64,000 bases of DNA, from contig OX453276.1 in the NCBI GenBank assembly GCA_949710005.1, forward strand, positions 11,160,699 through 11,224,698, in the 5' to 3' direction. Source of the DNA: Ricordea florida. Taxonomy: Eukaryota; Cnidaria; Anthozoa; Corallimorpharia; Ricordeidae. The translations under genes were made by a program, and so were the position numbers. The notes beneath the pieces are model-generated. The model saw only the letters and a program-made list of their open reading frames with translations, made no database searches and had not been told where the DNA came from. Below, piece after piece: positions 11,870-23,379 of this stretch (positions within the stretch are counted from its first letter, which is position 1; each line of letters starts with the position of its first letter).

Positions 11870-13956
11870 CGTTATTATATATTTAGATCTTCCCTTAAAG
11901 AAAATAGAGCAACAACAAGCAAAAAAAGAGGGCACAATTTGAATTTGATCAAGAGCACGTGACCAAGAATTAACCAATCACAGTGCTCGCTTTGTTGGGT
12001 GAAAGTCTAGGTATATAATAGTGAGGATTATATCGGTGCCCTTGTAATGGCTCATATCTTTGTGTTTGTATGTTGGGATAATTCGGAAGGTCTGTTAAAG
12101 GAAATAGGGAAGCAACATATGTTTATAGCAAAGATAAAGTTGATTGTCTTGTTCCCCTTATTGTTCGTTGCAATAGCGGAGAGTGGCAAAGGCTAATTAG
12201 TTAAAGAGCAGGGCAAATCCAAATCACTCTACAGCGTTATGTTTAACTAGTCCACTGGACCTGTTTTGGTGTTATTAGTGAAATTAACGGAACCATAACG
12301 CGCCTGGCAACATCACCTATTGTTTCACTAAAAAAGCACTAGTAGATAATACCACTACCCATGTCAACGTTTGCACAGCAACAGTGTGAAATACCGTCGC
12401 ATTTCCCTGAGGTTTCTTGAAAATTTATGAGATTTCAACTATCGAGTTCTCTTGGAAACGGGTTGGCTTTTCCAGAGGTTTTATGATTAATACTTTGAAA
12501 GTTAGAAAAACACTACCAAAGGCCTAATGGATGGGAAAGTCCAAGTTTCCATCGTGGTTTCTTTTGGCTTCTTTTTGTCACAATACAGCTGAAGAAGACC
12601 TTTAACCGAGAGACATTTGTTGTGGTTCAACTCTTTCCTTGGTTTAAATTTTCTTTCCATTTGTTTTTTTGTTATGGTTATGGATGATGATGATGAGTTT
12701 AAACAAAGGAAAATAAATTTTTTAACCAAGGATAAATGAACCACAACACATACATGTAACAGACAACACCAAGCTTGTTTTTACGAGGGGTTCTTTCGAT
12801 GACTGATTTACATTATTGTGATTATTGAAAAGACACGTTTGTCAAATGAGGTAATTAAAGTTTGACCATCACTAGATACAATTGAAGTTGACGTTTCAAG
12901 TGTTAGCCTTTTGCCAGAGCGAAGATCTACCGTTCAAAACGTCAGCTTCTTGACTTTCCTTAGTAGTGGTACAAGTGTTGGTTATTGGACTGAGTGGAGT
13001 ACAATTCAGGGAGTAGTCGGGCGAGGGATTTCAAATCAACCGAGCGCCTAGCTTGAGGCTGGTTTGAAATTACGGGCAAGATTATCCCTGAATTGTACGA
13101 CACGAACTCCGATTACCAATTAGTTGTGTCAACTACAAAATGCGAGAAATTCGGGAATTAGTAATGGTTAATTACAAGGGCACATACGCTTTTTACCAAT
13201 ACATAATCAGCTAAAGGTCAACTTTCTAAATTGTAAAAGTATTGTACAAAATTTCTGAAAAAAAAAAACGGTCGACGGTTCAAAAAAGGCTGTCAAAAAG
13301 AAAACCTATCTGAATAAAAGTTATTGGACCAGTTACTTTCGTCCATGTTCTTTTTTTTCAATCTGTACCTGTCAACTTGCTCACTTGAGAAATTTTCCTT
13401 CATTTTGATTCGCTATGATGGGCTAGATAGTTAAAGTTTATTAGCTAATGGCATGAAGTGCTTAATTTTTATTGGCTGCTTAACTCTCTGATTTGGCCTT
13501 TCCGATTTCTAATGTCTGTAATTGGACAGGTCAAATCGGACAGTTTGGACCTGAAACAGCCAATTAACCCATAAATAAGGGCTGTTAACAACCAATCATA
13601 TTCGAGCATTTTGTTATTGACACAATTTCATACCTAATCAGACTGTTTAGTGAGCCCATTTTTATGTGTTTAAACGTCCCACCGGCGTAACTCCTGTTTC
13701 TTTAAAAACAAAGCCCTTGTGTATTTGTTGTGACAACGAGGTACCTTGAATCTTTTCGTAGATCTTTTCCTTTATTGCCTCCTTTTTTTGGCAGACATGT
13801 TAATAGCTAGCAGACGCATAGGTTTGTCCAGTACTTGTTTCACTCCGCCTGGGAGAGAATCGATTATCAGAAAAACGAATGCGTTTACAGGCCACCCTGC
13901 CAGTCGGCTAATCCCGTTACGAAAAAATATGGTGCTTTCTTATTTTTCCTACTCAG
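11870..13956. other. Host intron with repeat fragments
   Basis: The segment 11931-12022 recurs inverted at 51322-51417, so it belongs to the same repeat family as the adjacent MITE. A separate foldback element lies at about 12980-13125: GTACAATTCAGGGA pairs with TCCCTGAATTGTAC, and GGTTGATTTGAAAT-type sequences pair inside. No gene is supported; the minus-strand frame at 12502-12744 has no recognisable features. Confidence 0.5.
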
Positions 13957-14157
13957 GGAAAATGGGGTTTGTACCTCAAAAATAGTGATGGAATGACGCC
14001 TATAGAGCTAGCACAGGACGCAGGGAGTATGGAAGTGCTGGAATTGCTTACATCGAAGGTCAATGCTGATGCTTCTTCTGAAACTCATTCTGATGGTTAT
14101 CATGCGATAGTTGCTACACTTTTCGAACTAGCCCATCAGAACAAGCCAAAGAGACAG
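13957..14157 (+). CDS. Host ankyrin-repeat gene, exon
   Basis: The acceptor is TTTTTCCTACTCAG and the donor is GTGTGT. The exon is exactly 67 codons, in phase with 7702-7831. SDGMTPIELAQDAGSMEVLE is an ankyrin repeat, followed by a linker ending HQNKPKRQ. It is the last ankyrin exon before the MIB-like module. Confidence 0.85.
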
Positions 14158-14984
14158 GTGTGTGTTTTTGTTAGGGTAATATTAAAAGTAGACTAAAATT
14201 AACTTTCATGATGTGACCGAAGAAAAGAAAAACGAAAGCTATGTGTTCTATTGATTTTGTTCCTGATCTACTGTCACGCGTGTGACCAAAATGCGATCGG
14301 CACTTATCATAGCAGTGCTAAGCCAAAGCAATCTTGTAAGTACAATCATTATTCATTGACTTTAAGTGAATTTATAGAGACCCGGTTATCACCTATACCA
14401 GTAGATACATTTACTTGTATTCTAACAACAGAATATAAGGGACAGCGAGGGATAATCCCAGTCCAGCCCTTGGGATATGAAAATTTCAGAAAAGTTATTT
14501 TTGGAGATGGTAGTCTGTTTTCCAAGAGGTCCTCATGCTTCAATGTGAAGCTCGTGGGGGCACATGGCGTACCCAGTAGTACTCTTGTTTGCAAATTCCG
14601 TCTGAGTAATCCATAGTTAGAGGATCCATACATATTCAAGAGCCGTGAGCGGCCATAAAATACAGATGGCTAGAAGGATTGGGCTGCAGTGGAGACCTGT
14701 GGACCTCTCGGAAAACCTACTTCAGTTTCTATAAATAACCTTTTTGAAGGTTTCGTATCCCAGTTGACATGCTGCGTGTTCCTCTCTGTACCTTATGTTC
14801 TCTTATTCTAATCAGTACTCCAGAGAGGATCTAGATGGGGTTTCTGGAATCTCCAAGCAGTTACCCCCTAAAATTTCCGTGGATTTCTCAGCCATTACTT
14901 AGAATTTAAGTCATTCTCTCAGTAGCAGTTAATTTCTGACATATTTCAGTTAATTTGCTTTGTTTTTTTTATCACAATGCTGTA
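14158..14984. other. Host intron, no gene recognised
   Basis: An open frame at 14251-14616 (121 codons) and its antisense partner lack splice context or a recognisable domain. I treat the interval as intron. Confidence 0.4.
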
Positions 14985-14985
14985 A

Positions 14986-15123
14986 AGGGCGCCTTCTTCG
15001 ACGTGTCGAACTTTACAAAACTCATAACTACTTTGACAATGTCATGGAAGGACACAAACTTCGTCACGAAGCCTCCCATGAATGCTTACGAAAAGAATAT
15101 GAAGAAACTAGTTTTATTCCCCT
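14986..15123 (+). CDS. Possible host exon between the ankyrin and MIB parts
   Basis: A candidate acceptor (TGCTGTAAAG) and a strong donor (GTAAGT) bracket 138 bases open in two frames. One frame reads RRVELYKTHNYFDNVMEG. The other reads GAFFDVSNFTKLITTLTM and fits the phase of the preceding exon. Neither frame joins the exon at 15223 in phase through the visible donor. Either a border is misjudged, a one-base indel is present, or this is not an exon. Low confidence. Confidence 0.35.
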
Positions 15124-15222
15124 GTAAGTCTGTTGAGACGTTTGCATGTCATAAAGGAAACGCAAATGATTTTATAGTATTATATACTGCTTATTCTATC
15201 AAACATATAACTTCATTTCCAG

Positions 15223-15333
15223 AATATTGATCACGATTTTAAATTTGGAGATCGAGTTCAAATATGCGGTAATAAAGCACTCGTTAAAGCATTTCAGATT
15301 GGGCATGGAGGATGGGTCAGTGACATGGAGTTG
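15223..15333 (+). CDS. Host gene exon: first half of a mind-bomb (MIB) SH3-repeat-like module
   Basis: The acceptor is CTTCATTTCCAG, and 37 codons run to a GT donor (GTACGA). FKFGDRVQI, followed by VKAFQIGHGGWVSDMEL, is typical of the MIB SH3-like repeats of mind-bomb E3 ligases (GDRV..., ...GHGGW...DM). These repeats bind the Notch-ligand tails in mind bomb. The exon joins in phase 0 to 22367, whose sequence completes the module. The identification is by motif; a RING finger, needed to call it an E3 ligase, is not in the window. Confidence 0.8.
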
Positions 15334-15926
15334 GTACGATTACTTTTTTCATTGCCATTTATTACTTTTTTATTTATTTATTTATTTATTTATTTATTAC
15401 TTGGGATTCCTAAGAGGAAACACCTGAGTTGTTATTTGGTCTGTCAATATGTAACTTGCCCTCACAATACCAATACATTGTTAAGCAAACAGGTGATGAA
15501 AATCAAGAAAATTATCAACCTGAGGGTCTTGAATTGATCTGCTACCAAATTCTCCAAAGTAACATGTAGGAAAGGATACAACACTCACAACGGAAAATTA
15601 CTACTTCGATGTTGGGTCTGAAAGTGTTAAAGGAGAACTGAAGTGAAAAATTGTCATTTTTTGTAACACTTTTTTTAGAAAGCCTTACATAAGTAAAGTC
15701 GAGTTTAGATAGTTATTACTGTCCATTTCTTGGTTTTCGCGAGAAAATTGCGTTTGAAACTGCGTTTTTCCCGCTTTTCGGGGAAATTCATTGTGGGCTC
15801 GTAATGCTTGTCAGCGGTATGCTGTGACGTATGATATGGGGAACATTGATTTCGTAAACAAGAAGAAAACAAGCGCTAGTTAGCGATAGTGTGGTTGTCT
15901 CGCGGATTTCCTCTGTTATTTCCAAC

Positions 15927-16532
15927 ATGAGTGGTGTACAGCCATTTCCGTTTGAGCCAACCTATCCTCCTGGTGAAGAACCAGTTGACTCGGAGGAAGA
16001 AAGAGACGAAGAAGACGGCGAACCCAATCTCCATATTAGAGTTGGAAACACCGAATGGTGCATTTGTGGGCCGGGGCAATTGTGTTGCGATGTCGACGGC
16101 CGATGAATGTTTTTGCTGTCAAGAACTGGATGCCCTCAATCAAAAGTTCGACGAGTCAGTAGTTGAATGCATAACCGACCACGCAAAGTTTAGAATTGTG
16201 TGCCTAGATACGGATGTGCTAAATACTGCCCTTGTTGCAATTCACAACGCACGCTGTAATTCCTTGTCAGAACCCATCGAGAACAGGTTAGTTGTATTGA
16301 AAATATAGCCGCAAAAGTGTTTGTTCATTGCATGATCCGCATATATTTTATCTGTTCTAGAACATGGCGTTTAGCAGCCTACCGTCAGTTTACGTGGTGG
16401 GTTCATGGTGTACTGGGAAGGAAAAACCGGCGAGTGATTCCAGCGTGCGTTGTGAAAGCAATTAGAAATGAATTTCCAGAGGAGAGTGGTGAATATGCCG
16501 GATTCAAACCAGCGGAAATCGATTTAAATTAA
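15927..16532 (+). pseudogene. P2RX7 C-terminal ('ballast') domain protein, frameshifted; transposon passenger
   Basis: The start ATG 15927 leads an acidic Pro-rich N-terminus (FEPTYPPGEEPVDSEEERDE), then EWCICG. After a one-base shift near 16062-16072 the frame continues with DECFCCQELDAL, CITDHAKFRIVCLDTDVL, an intron 16287-16360 (GT...CTAG), and TWRLAAYRQFTWW, VIPACVVKAIRNEFPEESGE and YAGFK. The order WCxCG, CxCC, CIT, AYR.F..W, IP.C..W/K.IR..FP...G.Y.GF is that of the zinc- and nucleotide-binding cytoplasmic domain of P2X7. Here it stands alone without channel sequences. It lies inside the Kolobok-like element, divergently organised relative to the transposase. Its role for the transposon is unknown. 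The frameshift lies in a G/C-rich run and could be an assembly error. Confidence 0.78.
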
Positions 16533-17374
16533 ATCTTCGAGAGAAACATTCGTGGATTTTAGCATGCTTTATTGATATTGATTTCCTACAAATTTATGAA
16601 TTACAAAAACAGTACCCGGCTTACTCACTTACTGTTAATTAACTTAATTAAAATTAACTAGTTTTATTTGCCAGTAATAAACTGATTCTTTTAATTATTT
16701 CCTTTGGATATTCAACAAGTTGTTCCATTCACCTTAGAAATATTTATAATAAATAGTCATGATCAAACACAATATGCATGGTCTGTTCTGAATAAATATT
16801 AATTTGAAATTTGAAAGAAATGTATTGCTTGCTGTTGCTTTGAATTTATAGATTGGATGGCATGTATTTTCAAACACATTCCTGCTTCACATTTTTTACT
16901 TGTCTGACATTTTCTCAGAAAAAAATGATTTTAATCATCCACGATCACAAGTATTTTGATCATTTGATATATGAGCTTGCATCTTGCCTATTTGAAATAA
17001 GTACATATTATTTAGTGTTTCTTTTTAAATTTTTTTGCTATTGCATTATGTAGTTACTAAGCAGTGTACAAGTGTATACCATGTTTAGTCTCAATCAAAA
17101 CAAACCATGAAATGATAATAGCAGTAATAATTGTTGAAGGGCTGACTGGGCAAGATGGCCTGGTCTTATATTGTTCAGCACACCAACATCATTGCTTTAA
17201 TTAATTAACCCAAACTTGGCAATGGTTGGATTTGAAAGTTAAATGGAAATAACTTTTCCTCCAGAAAACCACCTAAAAGGTAAGAATTGTTTTGGTATAC
17301 ATGAACAGAAAAATACCATAGAGAGAGTGAACATATTGCCCAAAGCCCTTCAACAACCATTGCATCAAATTCAT
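16533..17374. other. Non-coding interior of the Kolobok-like element
   Basis: AT-rich sequence between the convergently ending P2RX7-type gene and transposase gene. It presumably holds both 3' UTRs. No supported gene. Confidence 0.5.
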
Positions 17375-19863
17375 TTAGGCATCAGAAAATCTAGAGGTGT
17401 GCCTTGCAATAACGTCTGCTTTATCTGGCCGAGGGGTGCAAGCAATGTTGCGTGGAATATGTGGTGCTGTGAGAGTGGCACTTCTTTCAGCAGCATCTTG
17501 AATCTTTCTTTCAACAATTGCATCCAGCAGTGGGCGTACATGATCCCTTGTTGTTTTCTCCATAATTGGTTTAGCAATCCACTCCTTACTTCTTTTGGGG
17601 AATACCACCTTGTAGCGAAGCTCTCCCTTGCTGTCTCCCCTTGAAGCAGTGGCATGGTCTCTGCTGGTGTTGGCATTGTGGTCAAGGGCTGCTAGCTGTG
17701 ATTGAACAACCATGCCCTTATACCAAAAGTGCTGTCGTTTGGGGAGGTATTTCGTCTGGACGCTGTGGTACACCTCCAAAGATCCAGTGTGGCAGCTGAG
17801 TGTCAACTGCTGGATTTCTTTCAGTAAAGGTTTGTCAAATACTACTACTTTTGATGCCTCATGTGATGGTGAGCCTGGCCTTAGCCATCTCTTGGCTCTG
17901 GCCACATTTCTTGGGATGGGTGGGTGGGGACATTCACGATAAAGATCTGCACTGTCCCAGTGATGGATGTTGGCAGTGTGGTGGACAATTGACATCCACT
18001 TCTCCTGTAAGAGTTCCTTGTCCCCATTGCATGTGTCAGCACACCACCAGAGATGGTTGGAGACTGACTTGATCCAGGGAAAAAGATCACCACAGCTTTT
18101 CTTCTTTGCCTTTTCAGTTAGTTTTTAGTGACACTTTTTGCTAAATGCCACACATCAAATTGGTGATCCACATCAGGGTAGTTTCTTTTCATGTCAGACT
18201 TAATGCTTACATGGCGATCAGTTGCCACCACCTTCACTTTAGCCCCCTTAAGCTGAATATTTTCCATGCACCTTTTAAATCCCTCTCTCTCCATGGCATT
18301 GCTACTGGTCACCTCACTGACCTGAACAATTTGGAAGTCAACTATTTTCTCGCTGCTTTGATCAATCATCGTGTAGGTGCCATATTTTGCGTTGTGTCCT
18401 GGACTGTCACAACGACCATCTCCAGAAAGCCACAACTCAGTGTCTTTCAACTCGCTTAAAACAGAATTTTGTTCTCCCTCCCAAACTTCATTAATTACTG
18501 GAAATAAATATGAGTCTTGAATGTTACAAAATGTTTTCTCGCTGAAAAAGGATAACCTTAATATTTCAGCTAATGTAGCTATCTTGGTGTAGGTGGCTCC
18601 ACTCAGAAGAATTGATGAGGACATCAAAAGGTTTCCAGCAGCCATCCCTTTGATCATTGGCTGGGTGTTCCAGAAGTAGGTGTGGCCATTTATGCACTTA
18701 AGTGTAACAAGCAACTGAGAACCCTGGGTGGATTCATGCCCTTTCCTTATGCCTACACCACACTCGGGGCATCTTTTAAAAAGCTTAACTAATTCTGCTT
18801 TGAAAACAAGGAACTTGATATCATCTTGTGGGTTGACAGTTTCTGAGTCTTCAGTTTCTGACTGTGAATTGTTTGAGTGATCTGACATTTCATCATTTTT
18901 CACTGGTATGTAAGATGGATCCTTTTGAGGTGACTTGTGTACATTGATTTCCTGTTCATGGGAAGGGTCCAATTCATCAGGAGAGACCACTCCCTCACTG
19001 TGGTAGTTTTCTTCAGTTTGAGTGCTTTGGTCACACATGGTCACATCAAATGATGACTTGTACGTTTGGGACTGGGTTGTTTTCAGCATAAGTTGTGCTC
19101 CTCGTGTGTTAATTTGACACCCAACATCACTGGGAAGCTTATGTGTCACTACACTTGTTTGGTTTCCTTTCGTCGGCTCCAAATTAAGTTGTTCCAACGG
19201 CCCCTCGAATGTAACCTCACTATGATCAATGCCCTGGGAATTTGAACAGCCAACTTCCGGGTCACATTCTCTGGAGGTACTAGCTACAGGTTCTGCATGT
19301 GCACCCTGGGAGGTTTGGGAGGCAGCTGCTGAATTACATTCAGTAGAGGTACTTGGTTCCACGACATTATTAGGGGAAACATGGTGCGTCGTGGTGAGCG
19401 ATGCAATATACTGCAAACCAAAGCAGACATTCCGTGACTTCAGCAATTGCGTGAGCCGTCCCTCTACTTTTAAGATTAAAAGTACTTCGAGTTGCAGGTA
19501 GCTAAAATTCATTCAAATTCTTACCTCTCTCTTTGCTCTGTACTGCAAACGGTTTTCAGACGATAATCGAGGCTTCTTCCTTGGCCGATGGACAAAAATT
19601 GTTGGTACAGCATCCGGCTTCAATGTACGTTTTGCTTTCAACCCAAGTAGTTCTGCTTTAAGATCACGTTCAAAGCAGTCAGGCTCGAAATGATCGGAAC
19701 ACAACCGAGTATCTTTGGTAACCACAAAGTCAACTCGGGATATTTTTGCTAACCACTCTTGCAAGAGAGAACCTTCTGTAGGAAGACGGTGGAAACTTAT
19801 TCCGTGCTCCTTTCTGACAGATCGAGAATCATTCGAGCATCCAAAAGCACAACAATACACCAT
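17375..19863 (-). pseudogene. THAP-domain transposase of the Kolobok-like element (one frameshift)
   Basis: Exon 1 (19863-19525) encodes a THAP zinc finger: MVYCCAFGCSN, then SFHRLPTEGSLLQEWLAKIS, RLCSDHFEPDCFERD and the C-terminal VPTIF. A 114-bp intron (19411-19524; GTAAGA...TTTGCAG) joins exon 2 in phase. After a Ser/Thr/Glu-rich linker come a zinc pair (RCPECGVG ... LKCINGHTYFWNTQP) and a DDE-type core: SGDGRCDSPGHNAKYGTYT, KVVATDRHVSI, and HQFDVWHLAKSV. Beyond a T5 run at 18122-18126 (A5 on the coding strand) the frame shifts by one base; the rest (HHTANIHHWDSADLY, SCHTGSLEVYHSVQTKYLPK) runs to the stop at 17375. THAP binds the transposon ends and the DDE core cuts and joins DNA. Except for the shift the gene is complete. 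Confidence 0.82.
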
Positions 19864-19909
19864 TACGACGGGACGGATGGAAACGATCGATATGCACATA
19901 AAGTGAGTA

Positions 19910-20860
19910 GTGAGGCTTACGCAAAATGGATAGCTCTATTTATACCAAAAAGATTGACACAATAGCGGAAAAAATCTTCCTGATATACTCCAAAAAGTTG
20001 CGATAACACATTACCAGTTGCGAAAGGTACCTTTAAGGTTCAGTACCTTACGAAATTGCAGTCATGGGGTTTTCCAGCTGATGAAGCGGCGAACTTACTC
20101 GAAATATATTTCAGTCAAAACCCTAAAATCGTCTCAACATTAGCTTTAGAAGAATGTAGAAGATGAAAATGAATAATAATGCAATTAACTATAAAGACAC
20201 AAATGTAGACACTGTAGAATAGGCCTGGCACGTGCAATGTTCATTTCAACTAGCATGTACCTCCGAACATATTCACTCACTACAGCTGTCGAAATTGATT
20301 TGACTTCTTTCACTATACTAAGAACAATATGAGTAATTAAATAGTCAAAACCAGTTGCATTTCATCATAGAAAAAGCAAAATAAGTATACTTAATTCAAA
20401 TAACTGGAGTAAATAATCCTTGTAACATATTTACTTCGTGCGGCGAGTGATTTGATCGAACGCTCGCAAATGGTTTCGATTGCGGGCGAAAATTTTAACT
20501 TGCGCTCCCATGTTCAAGTTGAATTATTTCAGTGAAGATATCACAAATGTAAAGGACTGCTTAAAGGCATCTTTCCATCGTAAACGTCGCAAATCTTTGT
20601 TACTACCCTAAACAACAAGGTCAACACCACTCAAAACCCTGCTTCTGTTTGTAAGTCTCTCACACCTGTTCCCCATATCATACGTCATAGACTCCTTTAG
20701 TCACCGCTGACCCATCCATTCTGAGCCGCAATGCCAATAGCCCAAAATCACAGTAAAACTATTTTTTTGAAATCAAAAAAAGGTCGAAATGGTAAAAAAA
20801 AGTTTAAAACATTAATATACTAGGTCCAAACTATAAGAAAAAAATACTTGATTTTTGCCT
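19910..20860. other. Non-coding right part of the Kolobok-like element
   Basis: This is the presumed promoter and subterminal region of the transposase, transcribed leftward. A segment at 20655-20700 (TTCCCCATATCATACGTCA) is the inverse of 15825-15845, so inverted similarity extends patchily to about 200 bp from each end. Confidence 0.5.
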
Positions 20861-21098
20861 TCAGTTCTCCTTTAAAGAATCAACACCCATAAATTCATGT
20901 CGAATGCACTTTTAATGATTCATCAATTCTGGTCATACATGTAAATGTGTATCTTAATTTGACCTTTTAAGGTGCGATGTGGTAGCTGTGATAGCTTTAT
21001 GCTCAGTCTCTCAAGAGGTAAAAGCAGATAAATTGAAGAACTCAACCTCCACTCTTTTGAGAGATTCTGCCCTATTTGCACCAAGACCTATTATGGAT

Positions 21099-21778
21099 TA
21101 GTATCACCCAACTACTGGACTAATGCAAATTCCGCAATCTGATTGGCCACGCTACGAGAAGACTATTAGTAAAAGTTCTGTAGTAACGAAGTTTGTGATG
21201 CTTTCTTTCGTCATATTCTCAAATGATAATGATAATAATGATAATGAATTAATATAGCGCACTTTTTCATATGAATATGTTCAAAGGCGCTTTGCACTTC
21301 TATTGGGTGAGATCGGACGTCAGAATGTAAAGGCGCCTCTGGCTGCCGCTATCAGTCCATATATGATCTCACACACCCACCCTACCCATGCATGAATTGT
21401 CAGATGAAACCACACGTAGAGATAGACCACCACACCGGGAACTACATCCCCTACTCTTTTCGAACAGTGCGAGGGTTCTTTAACGTCCCACAGATTATTA
21501 GGAACAAGTGTTGTGAGACGGGTCCTACGGTTTATCGTCTTTATCCGAGAAGACTAGAAAGTCTAACCATTTACAGAAGTCATTACAAAGAAAGTACTTT
21601 CTCCTCAGTTATTTTTAAGACCCTGAGTGTTGGTCCGGCCGGGGTTTGAACCCGCAATCTCCCGCACGGTAGTCCGGTGCTCTACCAACTGAGCTAACCT
21701 GTCGGCGGAAATATTTCTTCAACTAGCATTTGCCAACTTTATCATTGCCTTTACTGTCCGACTAGTTGGGTGATACTA
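21099..21778. repeat. MITE interrupted by a SINE
   Basis: TAGTATCACCCAACTA at 21099 and its inverse TAGTTGGGTGATACTA ending 21778 form terminal inverted repeats. Between them lies a tRNA-derived SINE. Without the SINE the MITE would be roughly 200 bp. Confidence 0.7.
21226..21712 (-). repeat. tRNA-derived SINE
   Basis: Reading the minus strand, 21708-21634 has an RNA polymerase III A box (TTAGCTCAGTTGGTAGAGC) and B box (GGGTTCAAACC) in tRNA spacing. A non-tRNA body follows (AACACTCAGGGTCTTAAA-type) and it ends in an ATAATGATA microsatellite tail near 21223-21255. The long body and tail rule out a functional tRNA gene. Confidence 0.75.
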
Positions 21779-21886
21779 TAACAATTAGACCCTTCGCCCT
21801 CAAGGGCCATGGGTCAGTAGCCCATTCGGCTGCGCTTCATCGGCTATTGACCAGTAGCCCTTGCGTTTTATGAGTCTAATTGTTAA
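21779..21886. repeat. Small foldback MITE
   Basis: AACAATTAGAC at the left pairs with GTCTAATTGTT at the right, and GGGTCAGTAGCCCATTCGGC-type stretches pair internally. It abuts the preceding MITE. Confidence 0.6.
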
Positions 21887-22366
21887 ATACAATGCAATGT
21901 TAATCGGTAGACTTGCGCCTTACTACGACCGTGACATGCTGTGTGTTTTTCCCTGAGCTGATGATGTTTTTCCATTAGAGCCGCTGTTGCCGTGACTCCT
22001 TTGAGCCACCATACCATGCGCACGCGTGACCCAAATGTGCATGCAAGATTCACTGGGATGAAATGTAGCATGGACCATGTTCACAATTTAAATCGATTTA
22101 CTGTAGAGGAAGACCGAGCTAACGAAAATATTCATATTTTGGTTGTAATATTTCTTATATAAATTTCCCGAAAGATAAGAGTTCCCAAGGCAATGCAACT
22201 CCAGTACATACATTTCATTGCATCCAAAAATGTCCGAAGACAAAATTAAGTTACAACAACAATAAAAACAAAACAAAGCGAAACCCCATAGTTTAATTCA
22301 TGATGTTACTTTTCATTACTTTTCAACTTACATAGCTCGTACTTATACCGTTTTTTTTTTCTCAAG

Positions 22367-22559
22367 GTACTTAATAAATATGGCTATATAGGTGAAGTGC
22401 TTGAAAATGGTAACGTTCGAGTGGTTGTTCAGGATCCGATTGTCACCGCTCCTCTGATATTTAACCCTCGGTGTCTGGACCCAGCTGTTGAAATCAGTCA
22501 AGAAAGTGGCTGTTCCTTATTGAGCTATTACACCACAGACAGCGCCTCTTCCTGGGGAG
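22367..22559 (+). CDS. Host gene exon: second half of the MIB SH3-repeat-like module
   Basis: A long T tract ending CTCAAG is the acceptor and GTAATC the donor. It starts in phase 0, as 15223-15333 requires. GYIGEVLENGNVRVVV and LIFNPRCLDPAVEI are the second half of a mind-bomb-type repeat (G.VG.V..DG.V.V ... FNP..L.P). It ends with one spare base, which is completed exactly by the first two bases of the exon at 55380. The host intron that follows is therefore 32.8 kb long. Confidence 0.82.
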
Positions 22560-23144
22560 GTAATCATAAAAGCAAGAGCTTTCTTATTTGGCAAAGAGTA
22601 TTTTTGATCCTTTTTTTTAATGAATGTTCACTTATTTTCACTCGAGTGGAGTGCATTGAAGTCCACTGGAGGCACATCGCGTATACGTACATGAAATACC
22701 TCGCCTTGAAGGCATAATCTGAGACGCAGTAAAGCGCTCTACCTATGCAATTTACCTCACATTTTGATTCATTTTTAATCTTTAATCTTTAGTCGGTATA
22801 GTTCTAAATCAGTAAAAACTATACTAGGAGTTTAACAACGTAAATAAATATAAATTAATCCATATTGTAAGGCTAAGATATTGCAAAAGAATTAATATAT
22901 AAAAATAATATTTAAGAAAAATAATTCACAAATTGCTTTATATACATATATGTGTATACATACACACAAAAACACACAAATACGTACATACACATATATA
23001 CACATACATAGTGGGCAACCACGAAACAGGCTTGTAGGGATAAACCTGTAGTTTGTTTGTGTGTTTTTTCTCCCGCAACAACTACTTCGCTCTACGTTCA
23101 CGTATTGAGCACTGTTTTACGATTAATCAACTTTTACACTTTAT

Positions 23145-23188
<44 letters not shown>

Positions 23189-23330
23189 CCCCTGACGAGT
23201 GGGCAACCACGAAACAGGCTTGTAGGGATAAACCTGTAGTTTGTTTGTGTGTTTTTTCTCCCGCAACAACTATATATATATATATAGATAGATAGATAGA
23301 TAGATAGATATATATATATAAACGCCCTCA
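22560..23330. repeat. TA-type microsatellites with a duplicated 75-bp unit
   Basis: The unit beginning GTGGGCAACCACGAAACAGG occurs at 23011-23085 and again, nearly identical, at 23199-23272. Both are linked to TATA/TACATA microsatellites (22935-23010, 23150-23184, 23270-23320). This looks like a dispersed repeat with microsatellite borders. The frames rich in Tyr/Ile are artefacts. Confidence 0.65.
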
Positions 23331-23379
23331 CATTCTTACATTTTAAAGACAGCGGCCTTAAATTTATCAAATGAATTTG

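Larger units (their letters stand above)
15627..20875. mobile_element. Kolobok-like DNA transposon (TTAA target site)
   Basis: The element proper is 15631-20871. It begins AGGAGAACTGAAG and ends with the inverse copy (TTCAGTTCTCCT), and TTAA lies directly outside both ends (15627-15630 and 20872-20875). TTAA duplication plus a THAP-domain transposase is the hallmark of the Kolobok superfamily. It contains two genes: a P2RX7 C-terminal-domain protein on + and the transposase on -. The element sits in the host intron 15334-22366. Both genes carry one frameshift each, so the copy is recent but probably disabled, unless these are assembly errors. Confidence 0.85.

Noticed and set aside
14251..14639. 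Overlapping 121- and 96-codon frames
   Set aside because: No domain, splice context or phase fit with neighbouring host exons.
21634..21708. Functional tRNA gene
   Set aside because: A and B boxes are present, but a long body and microsatellite tail follow, which mark a SINE.
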